Shown here piece after piece: positions 23,439 to 33,800 of a DNA stretch of 64,000 bases. The position numbers and the translations under genes were made by a program. Positions within the stretch are counted from its first letter, which is position 1, and every line of letters starts with the position of its first letter. The stretch is from Chinchilla lanigera (taxonomy: Eukaryota > Chordata > Mammalia > Rodentia > Chinchillidae), in assembly GCF_000276665.1 (NCBI RefSeq), contig NW_004955425.1:25024467-25088466 (forward strand), in the 5' to 3' direction. The notes under the pieces were generated by a model. That model ran no database searches. It saw only the letters and a program-made list of their open reading frames with translations, and was not told the DNA's origin.

Positions 23439-24647
23439 AAAGTCTGAGTCCAGGTAGAAAAACACCCAGGGGGCTAATTTATGAAGAATCAAGTCCATAG
23501 GGCTCATCATGGCAGCCTCCGGCTAGATGAAGACCCTGGCAAGGGCTGTCCCTAAATCTGCCCCCACCTCTACCTACATTCCTTCCCTTCCCGGCATCCC
23601 TATTCTTCTCTCCCTCTCCCTCTCTCCAGGTTTGTAACTTAAAGAAAGCAAACATAGTTCTCTGTAGATCTAAGTTCCTCCACCACAAAATTAAAGTGAT
23701 AGACCAGATTGTCACCAGACAAGAGTCATCAGAGATAAAGAGCCCCAAGCTGAGGAATGTCCCCCACAAGCCCCTGAACAAATAATATGTTGAGGAACAG
23801 CTTTTTTAGATGAATCAGGGATGACCTAGAAAAGGAAAAGATTTCGAGTCAGTCCCTTAGATCAAGAAAAAGATAACATGAGTTCCAACTCTTTCCACCG
23901 ATAATAAACCCATAAGTGCTCCCCACAACAGGTACTATAGCCTTCTTAGCTCTATGTCTGTGTATTGAGAACACTTAGAACCCCGACCTTATGAATCCAA
24001 ATTCCATGTTCTATCTTACTGGGCTGCTTCACTTTGAAAAGAAAAAAAACTGAAAAATGCTCTCACATACAATGCTTCCCAACAACTTTACATACCAATC
24101 TACATAGATGTGGAAGTGGTATTAAAGATGGAAACATAAACTCAGATTTCTTAAAGGGAAGGGGAAGAAACATTCGTATTTTCATAGCACTGTACAGAAC
24201 CAGCAGGGCAGTTCTATTCTATGTAGTCATTGAGCCCCGGGAAAAAGGAAGAGGCTTGGAGAGCATCCCAATGTCTTGAAACTTAGTTCAGGAAGTGGTA
24301 GACGTCACTTCCAGACACAGCCATGGCCTCACTTAACTCCTGGGACAGTGGGATGCAGCCCAGCTAAGCAGGCATACTGTGCCCACTTCCAATTACTTCA
24401 CTAGGGACCAGTATAGATAGAGATAAGCAGGTACACAAATAGATTATAAGATTAATTTGGGTTCTGGTTCAACTTTAGATTTAGGTATGTTACATTCTAT
24501 TGTTTTTCTCAACATTAAAGAGCTTATAAATATTGCACAGCTTTCCCAAAATTTCACACCGACTAAGGTAAACTGTGGGGCAGGGGTCCAGAATAGATCT
24601 TTTGTAGTTTACTGAGGCCAGAGTTAATACTGCTTTGAATGCCATGC
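23439..24647. other. Intergenic DNA, nothing recognised
   Basis: No gene or repeat identified. Frames at 23479-23781 (-) and 24034-24279 (+) lack recognisable domains. Confidence 0.5.
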
Positions 24648-24745
24648 AAGGGCCAGGGATACAGCTCAGTGGCACAAGTGCCTGCCTGGCAAGTGCAAGG
24701 TCCTAAGTTTGATTCCCAGTAACCCTCTCCCCCCAAAACAGAAAC
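24648..24745 (+). mobile_element. ID-like SINE with target duplication
   Basis: GGGCCAGGGATACAGCTCAG ... TAAGTTTGATTCCCAGTAAC with a C-rich then A-rich tail. Flanked by exact 12-bp repeats TGAATGCCATGC at 24636-24647 and 24746-24757. Confidence 0.92.
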
Positions 24746-24757
24746 TGAATGCCATGC

Positions 24758-25828
24758 GATACCTGAGACTTCTGAGAAACAAGTGACACGATCCAGTGTC
24801 ATTTTAGGAAGACAATTTATGGGCAACATGCAGAAAGCAGAAATGAAGACAATGCATCAAGAAACCGTCCAAGTTAAATTCAACAAAGGCTTAAACAAAA
24901 GCAGCAGTGACAAGATAGACATACACTAGTGTCCTGGGTGAGACCACAGCAGCCACTTCAGTGTTTTCTTCAAGTGTCTTGGTTTTCCCCACTCTTCTCC
25001 GGTCTCGCCCCCATCTCCTCCGCTGGTCCATCCATTGCTACATGACCTTTCAGTGTGAGAGAACGTGACGGTTTCTTCTGTTCTGAATCCTCTTCTCTGC
25101 ACTTTAGCTCCACACATACATTCTTGTCACTGGGAAGCTAGGTCCTAAGGCTGTGAGGACCCATCCCTTGCAAACCTCTATTCTCTGTGCCTTCGATGAA
25201 AGAATTCAGTCAAGACACCAAGGCAGCAGAGCAGAAGTACAGGTAGAATTTATTATAAAGTAGACAGAGTTACTCCCACAAGAGACATGGAAGTCTATCA
25301 ATAGGTATTAAGCAGGGGGAGGGGAATAATCATAGCTTATACCCAAGAAACATCTGGTGTTCTTACTTCATTATATGTAAATACAAAAGTCCAGCTTTGC
25401 TAACATGTAAGCAGGTGAGACCCAGGTTATGCCACTCGTTTTCACACAAAAAAGAAACCCCACCCTTCAGGTAACAGATGGGAGCCTGAAAACTCACCCA
25501 TATCTTATTGTTTTCCATGTTGTGGTACCTAGGGCTTAACCCCTTACTATCTGGATCCTTATGTACCTCTACCCTTACCTGAAACAATGCAAGTTGAAAG
25601 GCCAATATTTTTTGTCAGTGTGATAGATCTTTTAGATATAGCAACTCATTTGACCTGGTAGAGCCAGATTGTATGATCTGACTGTGAGGTCATACTACAC
25701 CAGCAGGGCCTGCCTGGCAGTGAAATATGTTCGTGGTCATTAGCAAAACCTAGACCTATGTCTTAAGGCATGGTTCTCAGAATGCTGCATCAGGAAAACT
25801 GGCATTACTTGTTAAAAATTCAGATTCC
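24758..25828. other. Intergenic DNA, nothing recognised
   Basis: Unassigned sequence upstream of the POC5 promoter. No frame with a recognisable domain. Confidence 0.5.
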
Positions 25829-26050
25829 CAGCCCGGGATGGTGGGAAACTTACATTTAGTTTACTCGTATGTACAGAGTATACTCCCAACACTCCAGCAG
25901 ACTGACGCAGGATTGCAATTTCGAGCCCAGCCTGGAAAATTTAGCGAGTCCTATCTCAAAAAAAAAAAATAAAATTTTAAAGAGTTGGGGATGTAGCTCA
26001 GCGCAAAGACCCTGAGTTCAATCCCCTAGTGCGGCACTAAATTAAATTAA
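25829..26050 (+). mobile_element. B1-ID dimeric SINE with a foreign 39-bp insert
   Basis: The left B1 half begins CCCAGCCCGGGATGGTGGG. At 25846-25884 the expected B1 bases (cacacacctgtaat type) are replaced by a 39-bp segment identical to 27962-28000. The B1 then resumes at CCCAACACTCCAGCAG. The right ID half follows (GTTGGGGATGTAGCTCAGCG ... GAGTTCAATCCCC). Confidence 0.75.
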
Positions 26051-26175
26051 AATAAAAACCGAAGAAATCTACAAGGGGGTCAGAAATCGGTACTATTCTT
26101 TTCCAGTACTGTAGACTGAAGCAGGGCCTTCGCTTTGAGCTGCATCTCCAGTCTTCCCCCGTTCCGACCCGGTTG

Positions 26176-26343
26176 TTTTTTTTTTGTTGTTTGTTTGTTT
26201 TTTTGTCTTTTTGAGACAGGGTCTCGTTATGCAGTTCAGGCTGGCCTTAAGTTCATTTATAGCCCAGGATGGTCTCACAACGATCCTCCTGCCTCAGCCT
26301 CCCGAGTGCGGGGATTACAGGCGTGCGCCACGACGCCCGGCTC
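26176..26343 (-). mobile_element. B1-like SINE
   Basis: Antisense B1-like copy with an intact left T/GTTT tail, GAGACAGGGTCTCGTTATGC and CCTCCCGAGTGCGGGGATTA. It retains several CpGs (GGCGTGCGCCACGACGCCCG), suggesting a fairly young age or protection near the CpG island. Confidence 0.92.
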
Positions 26344-26365
26344 CCCCCACCCCAACCCCGTCCCC

Positions 26366-26444
26366 TTTTTGAGACGGGGTCTCTTTGTTAAGTCACTAAA
26401 CTGACCAGTTCTGGGATTACAGGTGTGCACCACCATCCTCGGCT
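26366..26444 (-). mobile_element. Partial B1-like SINE
   Basis: TTTTTGAGACGGGGTCTCTT joined directly to TTCTGGGATTACAGGTGTGC. The middle of the element is deleted, so only the two ends remain. Confidence 0.75.
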
Positions 26445-26559
26445 GAAATCTGTACTTTTAAAAAATAATCCTGCTGCAGGGTGTCTATGGATGCAAATGA
26501 CTAAGGCATGAGGACTCACGCCTACCCTGTGGCAATGGTTCAACGCCACAGAACACGGC

Positions 26560-27340
26560 CTGGACCGACATGCGGGGTACTCAGCAGCATCTCAACAAAT
26601 CTGACTCCAAAGCCACCCCGGAGTCCGTAGCCGCAGAACAAAACCTAACATGCGCAGTACTCAGCCCGCCTCTTCCCGCCTCTCGCGGTAGTTTGGCGAG
26701 GCTCCGTGACCCCGCCCCTTGACGCCAGGGGAATTAGAGGGCAGGGCTCTCTTAAATCTAATTCCAGCTATTCCGCGGCGGTCCAAAGCCCCGCCCCTGT
26801 CCCGCAGCCAATCAGATGGCAGATTGCTGAGGCGGGCAGCCAATGCACAGGGCTGTCTTTGCGTGTTCCCCTCAGTTTGAAACTGTCAGGTGGCTGCCAA
26901 GGTAGCAGCTGGGTTTGCTGTGGTCCCAGGGGCGACTCGGCGAGCGGACGTGAGTGAGGAGCTGGGATTTACAGGAGAGCCGACACGGTGGGTGGCGGCG
27001 CCCCGCATCCGCGGCCGGAGAGGTGGACGGGTTTAAAGTTCCTGAGCCCGGCTCTCGGCCGCTTCAGGCCTGGGCGTCCGCCCAGGTGCGCGGGAGCCGG
27101 TTGTGGTGCCGGAGGACCCAGGCGTCTTCCTCTCCGCGGCACTGAGGGGTGCAGTCGCAAGAGGTTCTGCTCGCTTAAAACATAGAGCAAAACAGCATTT
27201 TAAAGACAGATTTCGGTTAAAGAAGGGCTGGTAGGAAGGTGATCGGAAACTTCACCCTTTGCTTACTCACACCGGTTTTTTCCCTGTGCCTCAAGTCCCT
27301 GCCCGGGAAGGGGCTGTCGCGCCCCTTCTCCGTCCTTGCA
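26560..27340 (+). promoter_or_regulatory. POC5: CpG-rich POC5 promoter region
   Basis: A GC- and CpG-rich block surrounds the presumed transcription start. Two GC boxes CCCCGCCCC lie at 26710-26718 and 26789-26797. Two CCAAT boxes lie at 26808-26812 (in AGCCAATCAG, a good NF-Y site) and 26840-26844, 32 bp apart. A TTTGAA element (CHR) lies at 26876-26881. No TATA box is seen. This CCAAT spacing plus CHR is the known layout of G2/M genes controlled by NF-Y and DREAM/MuvB. Extent and start site are inferred, not measured. Confidence 0.75.
26890..26949 (+). other. POC5: POC5 exon 1, non-coding 5' UTR
   Basis: Ends at a strong splice donor (GGAC followed by GTGAGTGAGG) at 26949/26950, just downstream of the promoter motifs. 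No ATG lies between the CHR element and the donor, so translation must begin in the next exon. The 5' boundary is a guess; only the donor is supported by sequence. Confidence 0.55.
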
Positions 27341-28143
27341 CGCCGCTGGGACCGATGAAGGGCACAGGGTCGTCACCCTGCTGTCAGTTTGCTTTGATTA
27401 ATTTACTCTTCCTGTGCCTTTTGGAGATTACATTTGAATTCCTGGACCTCTCACTGTCGGCCCGGTGGTTCCCAAGATGTATCTCTGGCACGGAGGAAAC
27501 ACTCAAAACTTTATCTTGTAGTCTCTGATACCTTGGGTAAGGGAGTAGTGAAAAGGTAATGGAACTGTGTTCATCTGCTGTCCACTGCGTCAAGCTTCAT
27601 TTTCCTGTTTTGTTTCTGAACCTAGAAAGGGTAGAGGAAAATGCTACTTTCATACCTTGTAAGCATAAAGCAGAATAGATGGCAGATCTTTCAAAAAAGT
27701 GCAGTCAGTGTTCTTTGTGTGCAGTATCCATATTTAAGAAACAGTTTTTGAGGTCCGACCGTATTTACCTGCTGACTTGCTTTAAATAATCCGCATCACT
27801 CCAGGCCTATTATCAACTGGGTCTGCAAACAAATCCTAAAGGAACTTGTGAGAGAAAATACAAACGGACCATGGGATCACAGTGGTGAATCTGAAGTCAG
27901 TGAAGCACTGTTCCTTACTGTAGAGATGTGCTTATTTTATCCTCCCTAGTTGGCCTAACTAAAACTTACATTTAGTTTACTCGTATGTACAGAGTATACT
28001 GAATAAAACTGAAATTTCCTTTCAGCAACGTAGCTGCAACCTATCTCTCCATTCTGATATTGTACGTTTTCCCTAAATCTGCCCTTTCTACTCTCTTATC
28101 TTTTGTTTTTCAGGCCAGTGTGATTGAGACCTTTTCCAGTTTC

Positions 28144-28250
28144 TTTTTTTTTTTTTTGGTTTTTGGTTTTTCTCTGGTACCAGGAACCGAACTCACGACC
28201 TTGCGCTTGCCAGGCAGGCGCTTTTGCCGCTGAGCTAAATCCCCAGCCCC
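28144..28250 (-). mobile_element. Young ID-like SINE, 14-bp target duplication
   Basis: Antisense ID copy with a long T tail and GAACCGAACTCACGACCTTG ... GCTGAGCTAAATCCCCAGCC. Flanked by exact CCTTTTCCAGTTTC repeats at 28130-28143 and 28251-28264. Confidence 0.95.
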
Positions 28251-28799
28251 CCTTTTCCAGTTTCCACCGGAATTGTTCAAGCAAATGACATAGTAACCTC
28301 CAGATTGCTAAACTCAGGGCAGTCCTGGTCTTTCTTTGGCCTGTAACTGATTGCTTACTTCTCAAAATTTTTGTGATGCTGCTGTTCTGACCCTGCCTTT
28401 TTTGCTGACTTCTCTTCCCCTTTTTATGTTAGTGGTTATGGCTTTAACTCTCTCCTCACTTCATTTTATTAGGGTTATGATCCCCTCTGAATACATACTG
28501 AAAACTAAAGATCCCCTTTCTAAAACAATACACATGTGCATTTATGCTAAAAATATTGTGTAAAGTATGGGTGTGTGGTCCTCAGGATAAGACCTCTTTA
28601 CATACTCCTTTTAATAGGTGATCTTATCCCTCCCTCTTTTCCAGCAGATCCAATTCTGCTAATGATTACTGAAATAAGTAGTAAGAATCTCCATCCTATT
28701 CCATACAGGGCTCCCACACTGCCTAACTCTGGGAACTGTCATTCACATTGCAGCCACTGTGATTGTCCATCCTTGGTTGTGCACTGCATAGCCAGTGTA

Positions 28800-29122
28800 G
28801 CACATTCTATTCCAATGGATTGATGTAGGACTCCTGCAGATCCCTAAATATGCAGGTGCTCATATTCCTTTAAAATGGCATAGCATTTGCATAAAACTTA
28901 GGCTTATCCCCTTGTATAGTGTAAATCATTTCCACATTACTTAAAATATGCAATACAATGTAAATGTTAAATAAATAATTGTTATACTGTATTGTTTGGG
29001 GAATAATGACAAGAAAAAAGACTGTACATGTTCAGTGTGACTGCAACTTTTAAGAAATATTTTTGATCACGATATTCAATCCATGGACGTGGAACTCACA
29101 GACATGGGGTGCTGACTGTGCT
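28800..29122. mobile_element. Ancient DNA-transposon-like repeat
   Basis: Pattern AAATATGCAGGTGCTCATAT ... ATACTGTATTGTTTGGGG ... ATATTCAATCCATGGACGTG ... GGTGCTGACTGT matches an ancient mammalian repeat I recall as Tigger-like, with near-complementary ends. Diverged; family name not certain. Confidence 0.4.
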
Positions 29123-29425
29123 CTATCCCTGCAGCTTTATGTCAGTGCCTAGAGGCAACCTCATGGCTAGCACATCTGACACAGAACTCATTGTCCTTCC
29201 TCTGAATCTGAATCTGCTCCTGTTCCTGTGTTCCTTGCCCTGGTTGAGTACCACCATCATCCATTTGGACATCCAAGCCAGAAATCTGGAAGTCATCAGT
29301 TCTTCCCTTTCCCTCTATAACCAGTTGTTGACTGTGATCTCTCATTTCCCTAACCATAGCACAGCTGTCTCCTAGTCACATCTTCTGGCTTCTTCTAGAG
29401 TGAGGACTTCATTTATCTCATGGAT

Positions 29426-29429
<4 letters not shown>

Positions 29430-29456
<27 letters not shown>

Positions 29457-29632
29457 TTGTACTNNNNNNNNNNNNNNNNNNNNNNNNNNNNNNNNNNNNN
29501 NNNNNNNNNNNNNNNNNNNNNNNNNNNNNNNNNNNNNNNNNNNNNNNNNNNNNNNNNNNNNNNGGGAACCGAACTCACGACCTTGCGCTTGCCAGGCAGG
29601 TGCTTTTGCCACTGAGCTAAATCCCCAGCCCC
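29430..29632 (-). mobile_element. ID-like SINE containing an assembly gap
   Basis: Antisense ID with its T tail on the left and GGGAACCGAACTCACGACCT ... CTAAATCCCCAGCCCC on the right of the N run. Exact 16-bp repeats TATCTCATGGATTCTT at 29414-29429 and 29633-29648 flank the element. Confidence 0.92.
29464..29563. other. Assembly gap, 100 N
   Basis: Exactly 100 Ns, a conventional unknown-length gap. The bases on each side (TTGTACT and GGGAACCG) join into the ID consensus, so little or nothing may be missing. Confidence 0.95.
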
Positions 29633-30804
29633 TATCTCATGGATTCTTGCTGGAGAGAACATGAACCTCTTGGACTACTACATTCACCTCCCCACTGGTC
29701 TCTTTCTTTTGAGAATCCCAGTCTATTTCAGAGCTGCCAAGGTGATCTTTTTAAAAAAACAAACAAGCTCAATCCTGTTATGCCTTATTTAAAACATTTT
29801 AATAACTTCTGTAGACTAAACTTTTTAATTGACAAGTCATGATCTAACTGCTCTGTGTTTCATCCTAGCCACCCAAGTCTTACTTTGCACCCTTTGCTTC
29901 AGCCTTACCAAGCTGCATGCTGTTCTTAGAGCTGTTATGCTGCTTTACTGTCTAGAACATTCTTTTTTTATCTTTATGCCATCTCTCAGGGTGAAACATG
30001 CTCATCTTATAGGTCTCAATACCTGGGCCACCTTTTCTGTACAAACTTCCTCTGGCTTCTTCACACATATGCAATCCTATCCCATGAACAGTGGCTGCTC
30101 CTGATTCCCTACTTTGTACCTCTGCTATTTTAGCATCTAAGAGGTTTTCCATCTTTCAATTATTCATATTATAATATACTCACACTGTAAAGCCTTTAAG
30201 ATGGGACATCATTTTACATTTCCACCAATGTCTTAACCTGTAACTGGTGTTCAGATAGTTTGAATGATCGTTATGTGTCTTTTAACATATTTTTATGCTT
30301 TGGAGGAGTGGTTATGGCTTTGAGTAATTTTTCTCTGTGTGTTTTTGAATCTGTTGCTCTGTGTAAGCTTGCTTTTCTTAAAATAATATTCTCCAAAGGT
30401 TAAGTTTCCCAAGAAGGAAATTTGCACAAATTGTTCATTCTCTGTTGCTCCCTTGTCTCTTTGGAAAGTGCAGAATATGCAGCTTTTCACACTGCTCGAT
30501 AACTGTGATCATAGTCTGTTCTTCAACAGGCCCCAGTGTCGGTCTTTCTTTAACCTCTCATGTATTTGGCTCACCTCCTTTGACTGCATTATAAACTCAT
30601 TGATACTGGTATTACTTTTTATTGCCCAGTGATTTCTTTCTGTAGATACTCAGTATATTGAATTAATGGCTTTTTAACATATAACAAAGTTTGCAGATTA
30701 AAATACTTTTGCACTGATATATATTTTAAAGCATTTTATTTTAGTTAAAACATCAAGGGGAAAAGCTAAAATTAGTGTCTTCTGTTTTGTAGTATTTGTG
30801 TAGA

Positions 30805-30888
30805 ATGGCATCAAATGAAGATAAATATTCACTTCCAGTTGAACAAAATAACTCCGATCAAGGCAGTTCTGTCTCTACAGATCTTCAG
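30805..30888 (+). CDS. POC5: POC5 exon 2, codons 1-28 (start)
   Basis: Begins [16 protein letters not shown], matching the POC5 N-terminus. The start ATG sits in AGAATGG, with A at -3 and G at +4, a strong Kozak context. The donor is TTCAG|GTAGGA, phase 0. The non-coding start of this exon is either 30793 or 30804, depending on which AG is used. Confidence 0.93.
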
Positions 30889-33800
30889 GTAGGAAGACAT
30901 GTCTAAATTTAATTTTTTTTCATTTTAAGCAAGTGATAATTTATGAGAAAACCTGGATCATATGTTTCATTCATTCCATTCACAATGGAGTCTTGGGCCA
31001 GGAACGTAGCTGAGCAGCACAGTGCCTGCATGGCAAGCACGAGGCTGAGTTCCGTTCCCAGTACCCAAAAAAGACAGATACTGTACAGTGGAGTCTTTTA
31101 CTGTACCGTAATATCAAACTTCGGGAATTACTTTATAAATTTTGGGAGTTACTTTACATTGTTTTAACACTTCAGAAAATATTCATGAACTCCTTACTTT
31201 TACAGGGGCTTCAACTAATAATAGAAGAAAAGCTTAAAATTTCAAGAAACATTTTTTCTTGAAATTTTCTCATTTAACTACCTCTTGTGAATGCTGCTTT
31301 CATTTTTAATGCAAATTGATGCAATATCAAACCACCCAAAGTTCTAGAGCCCAAGATTCCCTTGTGTTCTACTCGAGGTTCTAGTCCCTGTTGCTACAAC
31401 ATTCAACACAATCTGTTGCCAGAGACCTGGGCATTGAGAGATAAATTGACTATACAAGGTGTGCTGTTTGCATGAAATATTTTTCATTTCTTTTCTTTCT
31501 AAATGTTTCATCATCAAAAGTACAGATTGAAATTTCTAGAGACTTCAAATTGAGAGAATACTGACATGGTATAGTTTAAGTTTTACAGTTATTATCACTT
31601 AAAAAGAGAAAACAAGGAGAAAAGCTGGACATTGTGTTTATATGTAAGTAAGCTGTTATTGATATTGTGATATATAAGGGTATGAAACAAATGAGTTCTT
31701 TTCATTGAAATTATAGATTTAAAAAATTGGAAAGAGCTGGATATGGTGGCACACGCCTGTAATCCCAGAATTTGACAGGCAGAGGCAGGAGGATCGCCAC
31801 AAGTTTGAGGCCAGCCTGGGCTACATAGTGAGTTCAAGGCCAACCTGAACTACATAGCAAGACTCTGTCTAAAAAAATAAAAAAAATTGCGAAGATATTT
31901 GAAAAGTCTGAATATTTACTATTATAAATTACCTGGAGTTGCATAGTAGACATGCCACCTAGACCTTTCTCTTTGGTGGAACTTCTCCCGTGTAGTGCTA
32001 TCTTCGAAGTGACAGTGCTTTCCTATCATCTTCATCTCTGCCTTACCCAAAGTTCTTCAGGAAGAACTAATTAACTCATTCATGCCAAGACATAAACACC
32101 CTGTAAAGTCTCATGGAGTCATTTGTCGAGAAATGAAAGTTTAAATCAAAAGAGTAAATCTTGGAGCTGGAATATACAGTGATAGAGAGCATGTACAAGG
32201 CCCTGGGTTTGATCCCTGGCCCTGGGGGAATAAAAAAGAGACTAAATCTCTGCAGTGGATTTAAGAGAGGTAAAGGAAAGGGTGCAGCTTAGAACTGTCA
32301 GCAAGTTGCCTTGACTAAAATGGTTGAGATAGGGGCTGGGGATTTAGCTCAGCGGCAAAGCGCCTGCCTGGCAAGCGCAAGGTCGTGAGTTCGGTTCCTG
32401 GTACCGGAGAAAAAAACCAAAACCAAAAAAATAAATAAATAAATAAAATGGTTGAGATATGGGTTGAGCTGTATTTCAGGGTCATAGCAGTCCAGCTATT
32501 GGGAGTGCAGAAGCCAGCCAAAATTACAAGTATTGGTTGTTACTCTAGGACTCTCATTTACCTAAGACAGGTTGTCTATGATAATCAAGAAAAACAATAT
32601 TATTTATTTTGACCTTCAACTTTAAAAATCCACTCTGTCCATAACTACATATACCAAACTTCAAAATAGTTGTTTAAATAGCTGATTTTTAAGTTCTTTC
32701 TTTAAAATAAGTTGGAATATGTGTGATCATTGAATACTAGTAATATATACCTATTTATCTTCTCTTAAGTCATAGTAATTGTTGGTGAGAATTTCAAAAT
32801 ATATGTTTGGATCCTTTCTTACCTAGAAGAGAGGTCAGATTAGGAAAGCCATAAATTCAAACCACTGACTTCCACTTCCCTCCCTTCCCACAGGCCACCT
32901 GGAGTAATAAGCTAACTCTCAGGGGAGCTGGCTGGACTAAATCTAGTTGCAGTCACCCCCAGGGGGAGAAGACTACAAGATAGCCAACACACTACCCTGC
33001 TTGGACTGCCCTAACAGAGTACAATAGATCCAGGGTTAAGCAACAGACATTGATTTCCTCCCAGTATTGGACACTAGAACTCCCGTTTCTGGGTCCAGCA
33101 AGATGTATTTCTCTTCTTGGCTCGCAGACAGCTGCCTTCCCGTTGTCTGCCTATGACCTATCCTCCGTGCAGCGTGTGCACATGATCAGAGAGACAGACA
33201 GCAAACTCAGGTTTCTTCTCCAAAGGACATTAATCCTATCAGACCGGGCCCTCAGCCTGTGTTCTTACCTAACCTTAGTGACTTCCTCATGGTCTCCATC
33301 ACAAGTACAGCCATACTTCTTTTATATTCTTTGCCAAAATCAAATATTTACCTTGACTGTTTGAGAAGTATTATTTTGGGTGCTTTAACAGAAACCAAGA
33401 AAGAATGACTTAAGTGAATGCCTTAAAGTCTGCTTTTCTCTCTTATAAAAGCATGAGCTGGTTGTGTTCCTAAGAGTCACTCCTGAGGTCCTGTCTCCCC
33501 CGTGTTGCTCTGCCATGCCCTAGGAATTGAGGTCTGCACTTGCAGCTGTACGCATCATTTCCATTCAGATTTCACAGACCAGGTTTCTGCCCACTTTCCT
33601 GCAATGGAGGCTGGGAAATGTGGCTGAGGGGCCGTTTGCTCAGAATTAAACCCTGAGTCTACTAACTTAAAAGAGTGGAGAGAAAATAGACACTCTTGGA
33701 CCACTAGTAGGCTCTACCATAGGGTGTTAAGCACTAGAATGAAATTTGTGTATTTTATTAGTTTAGTAGGGCTGACACACATTCAGGTTTGTAGGAACCA

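Larger units (their letters stand above)
29130..30180 (+). mobile_element. L2 LINE fragment, split by an ID SINE
   Basis: Sense L2-like order: AAATCTGGAAGTCATCAGTT, GAGCTGCCAAGGTGATCTTT, CAATCCTGTTATGCC, then the GCACCCTTTGCTTCAGCC region. It is interrupted by an ID insertion at 29430-29632. Confidence 0.5.
26950..30792 (+). other. POC5: POC5 intron 1
   Basis: About 3.8 kb. The first part is CpG-rich. It contains two antisense ID SINEs, an ancient DNA-transposon-like repeat, an L2 fragment and an assembly gap. The 3' end is taken as TTCTGTTTTGTAG; a second AG lies 11 bases later, right before the start codon. Confidence 0.65.

Noticed and set aside
1..26500. Search for an undescribed multi-gene system or bacterial-type locus
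   Set aside because: The sequence is mammalian intergenic DNA full of SINEs, LINEs and LTR remnants. No gene cluster, array or operon structure was found on either strand.
32332..32443. tRNA-like A and B boxes suggesting a tRNA gene
   Set aside because: They belong to an ID SINE with an A-rich tail and 16-bp target duplications. No cloverleaf with an intact acceptor stem is expected, and the same holds for the other ID copies.
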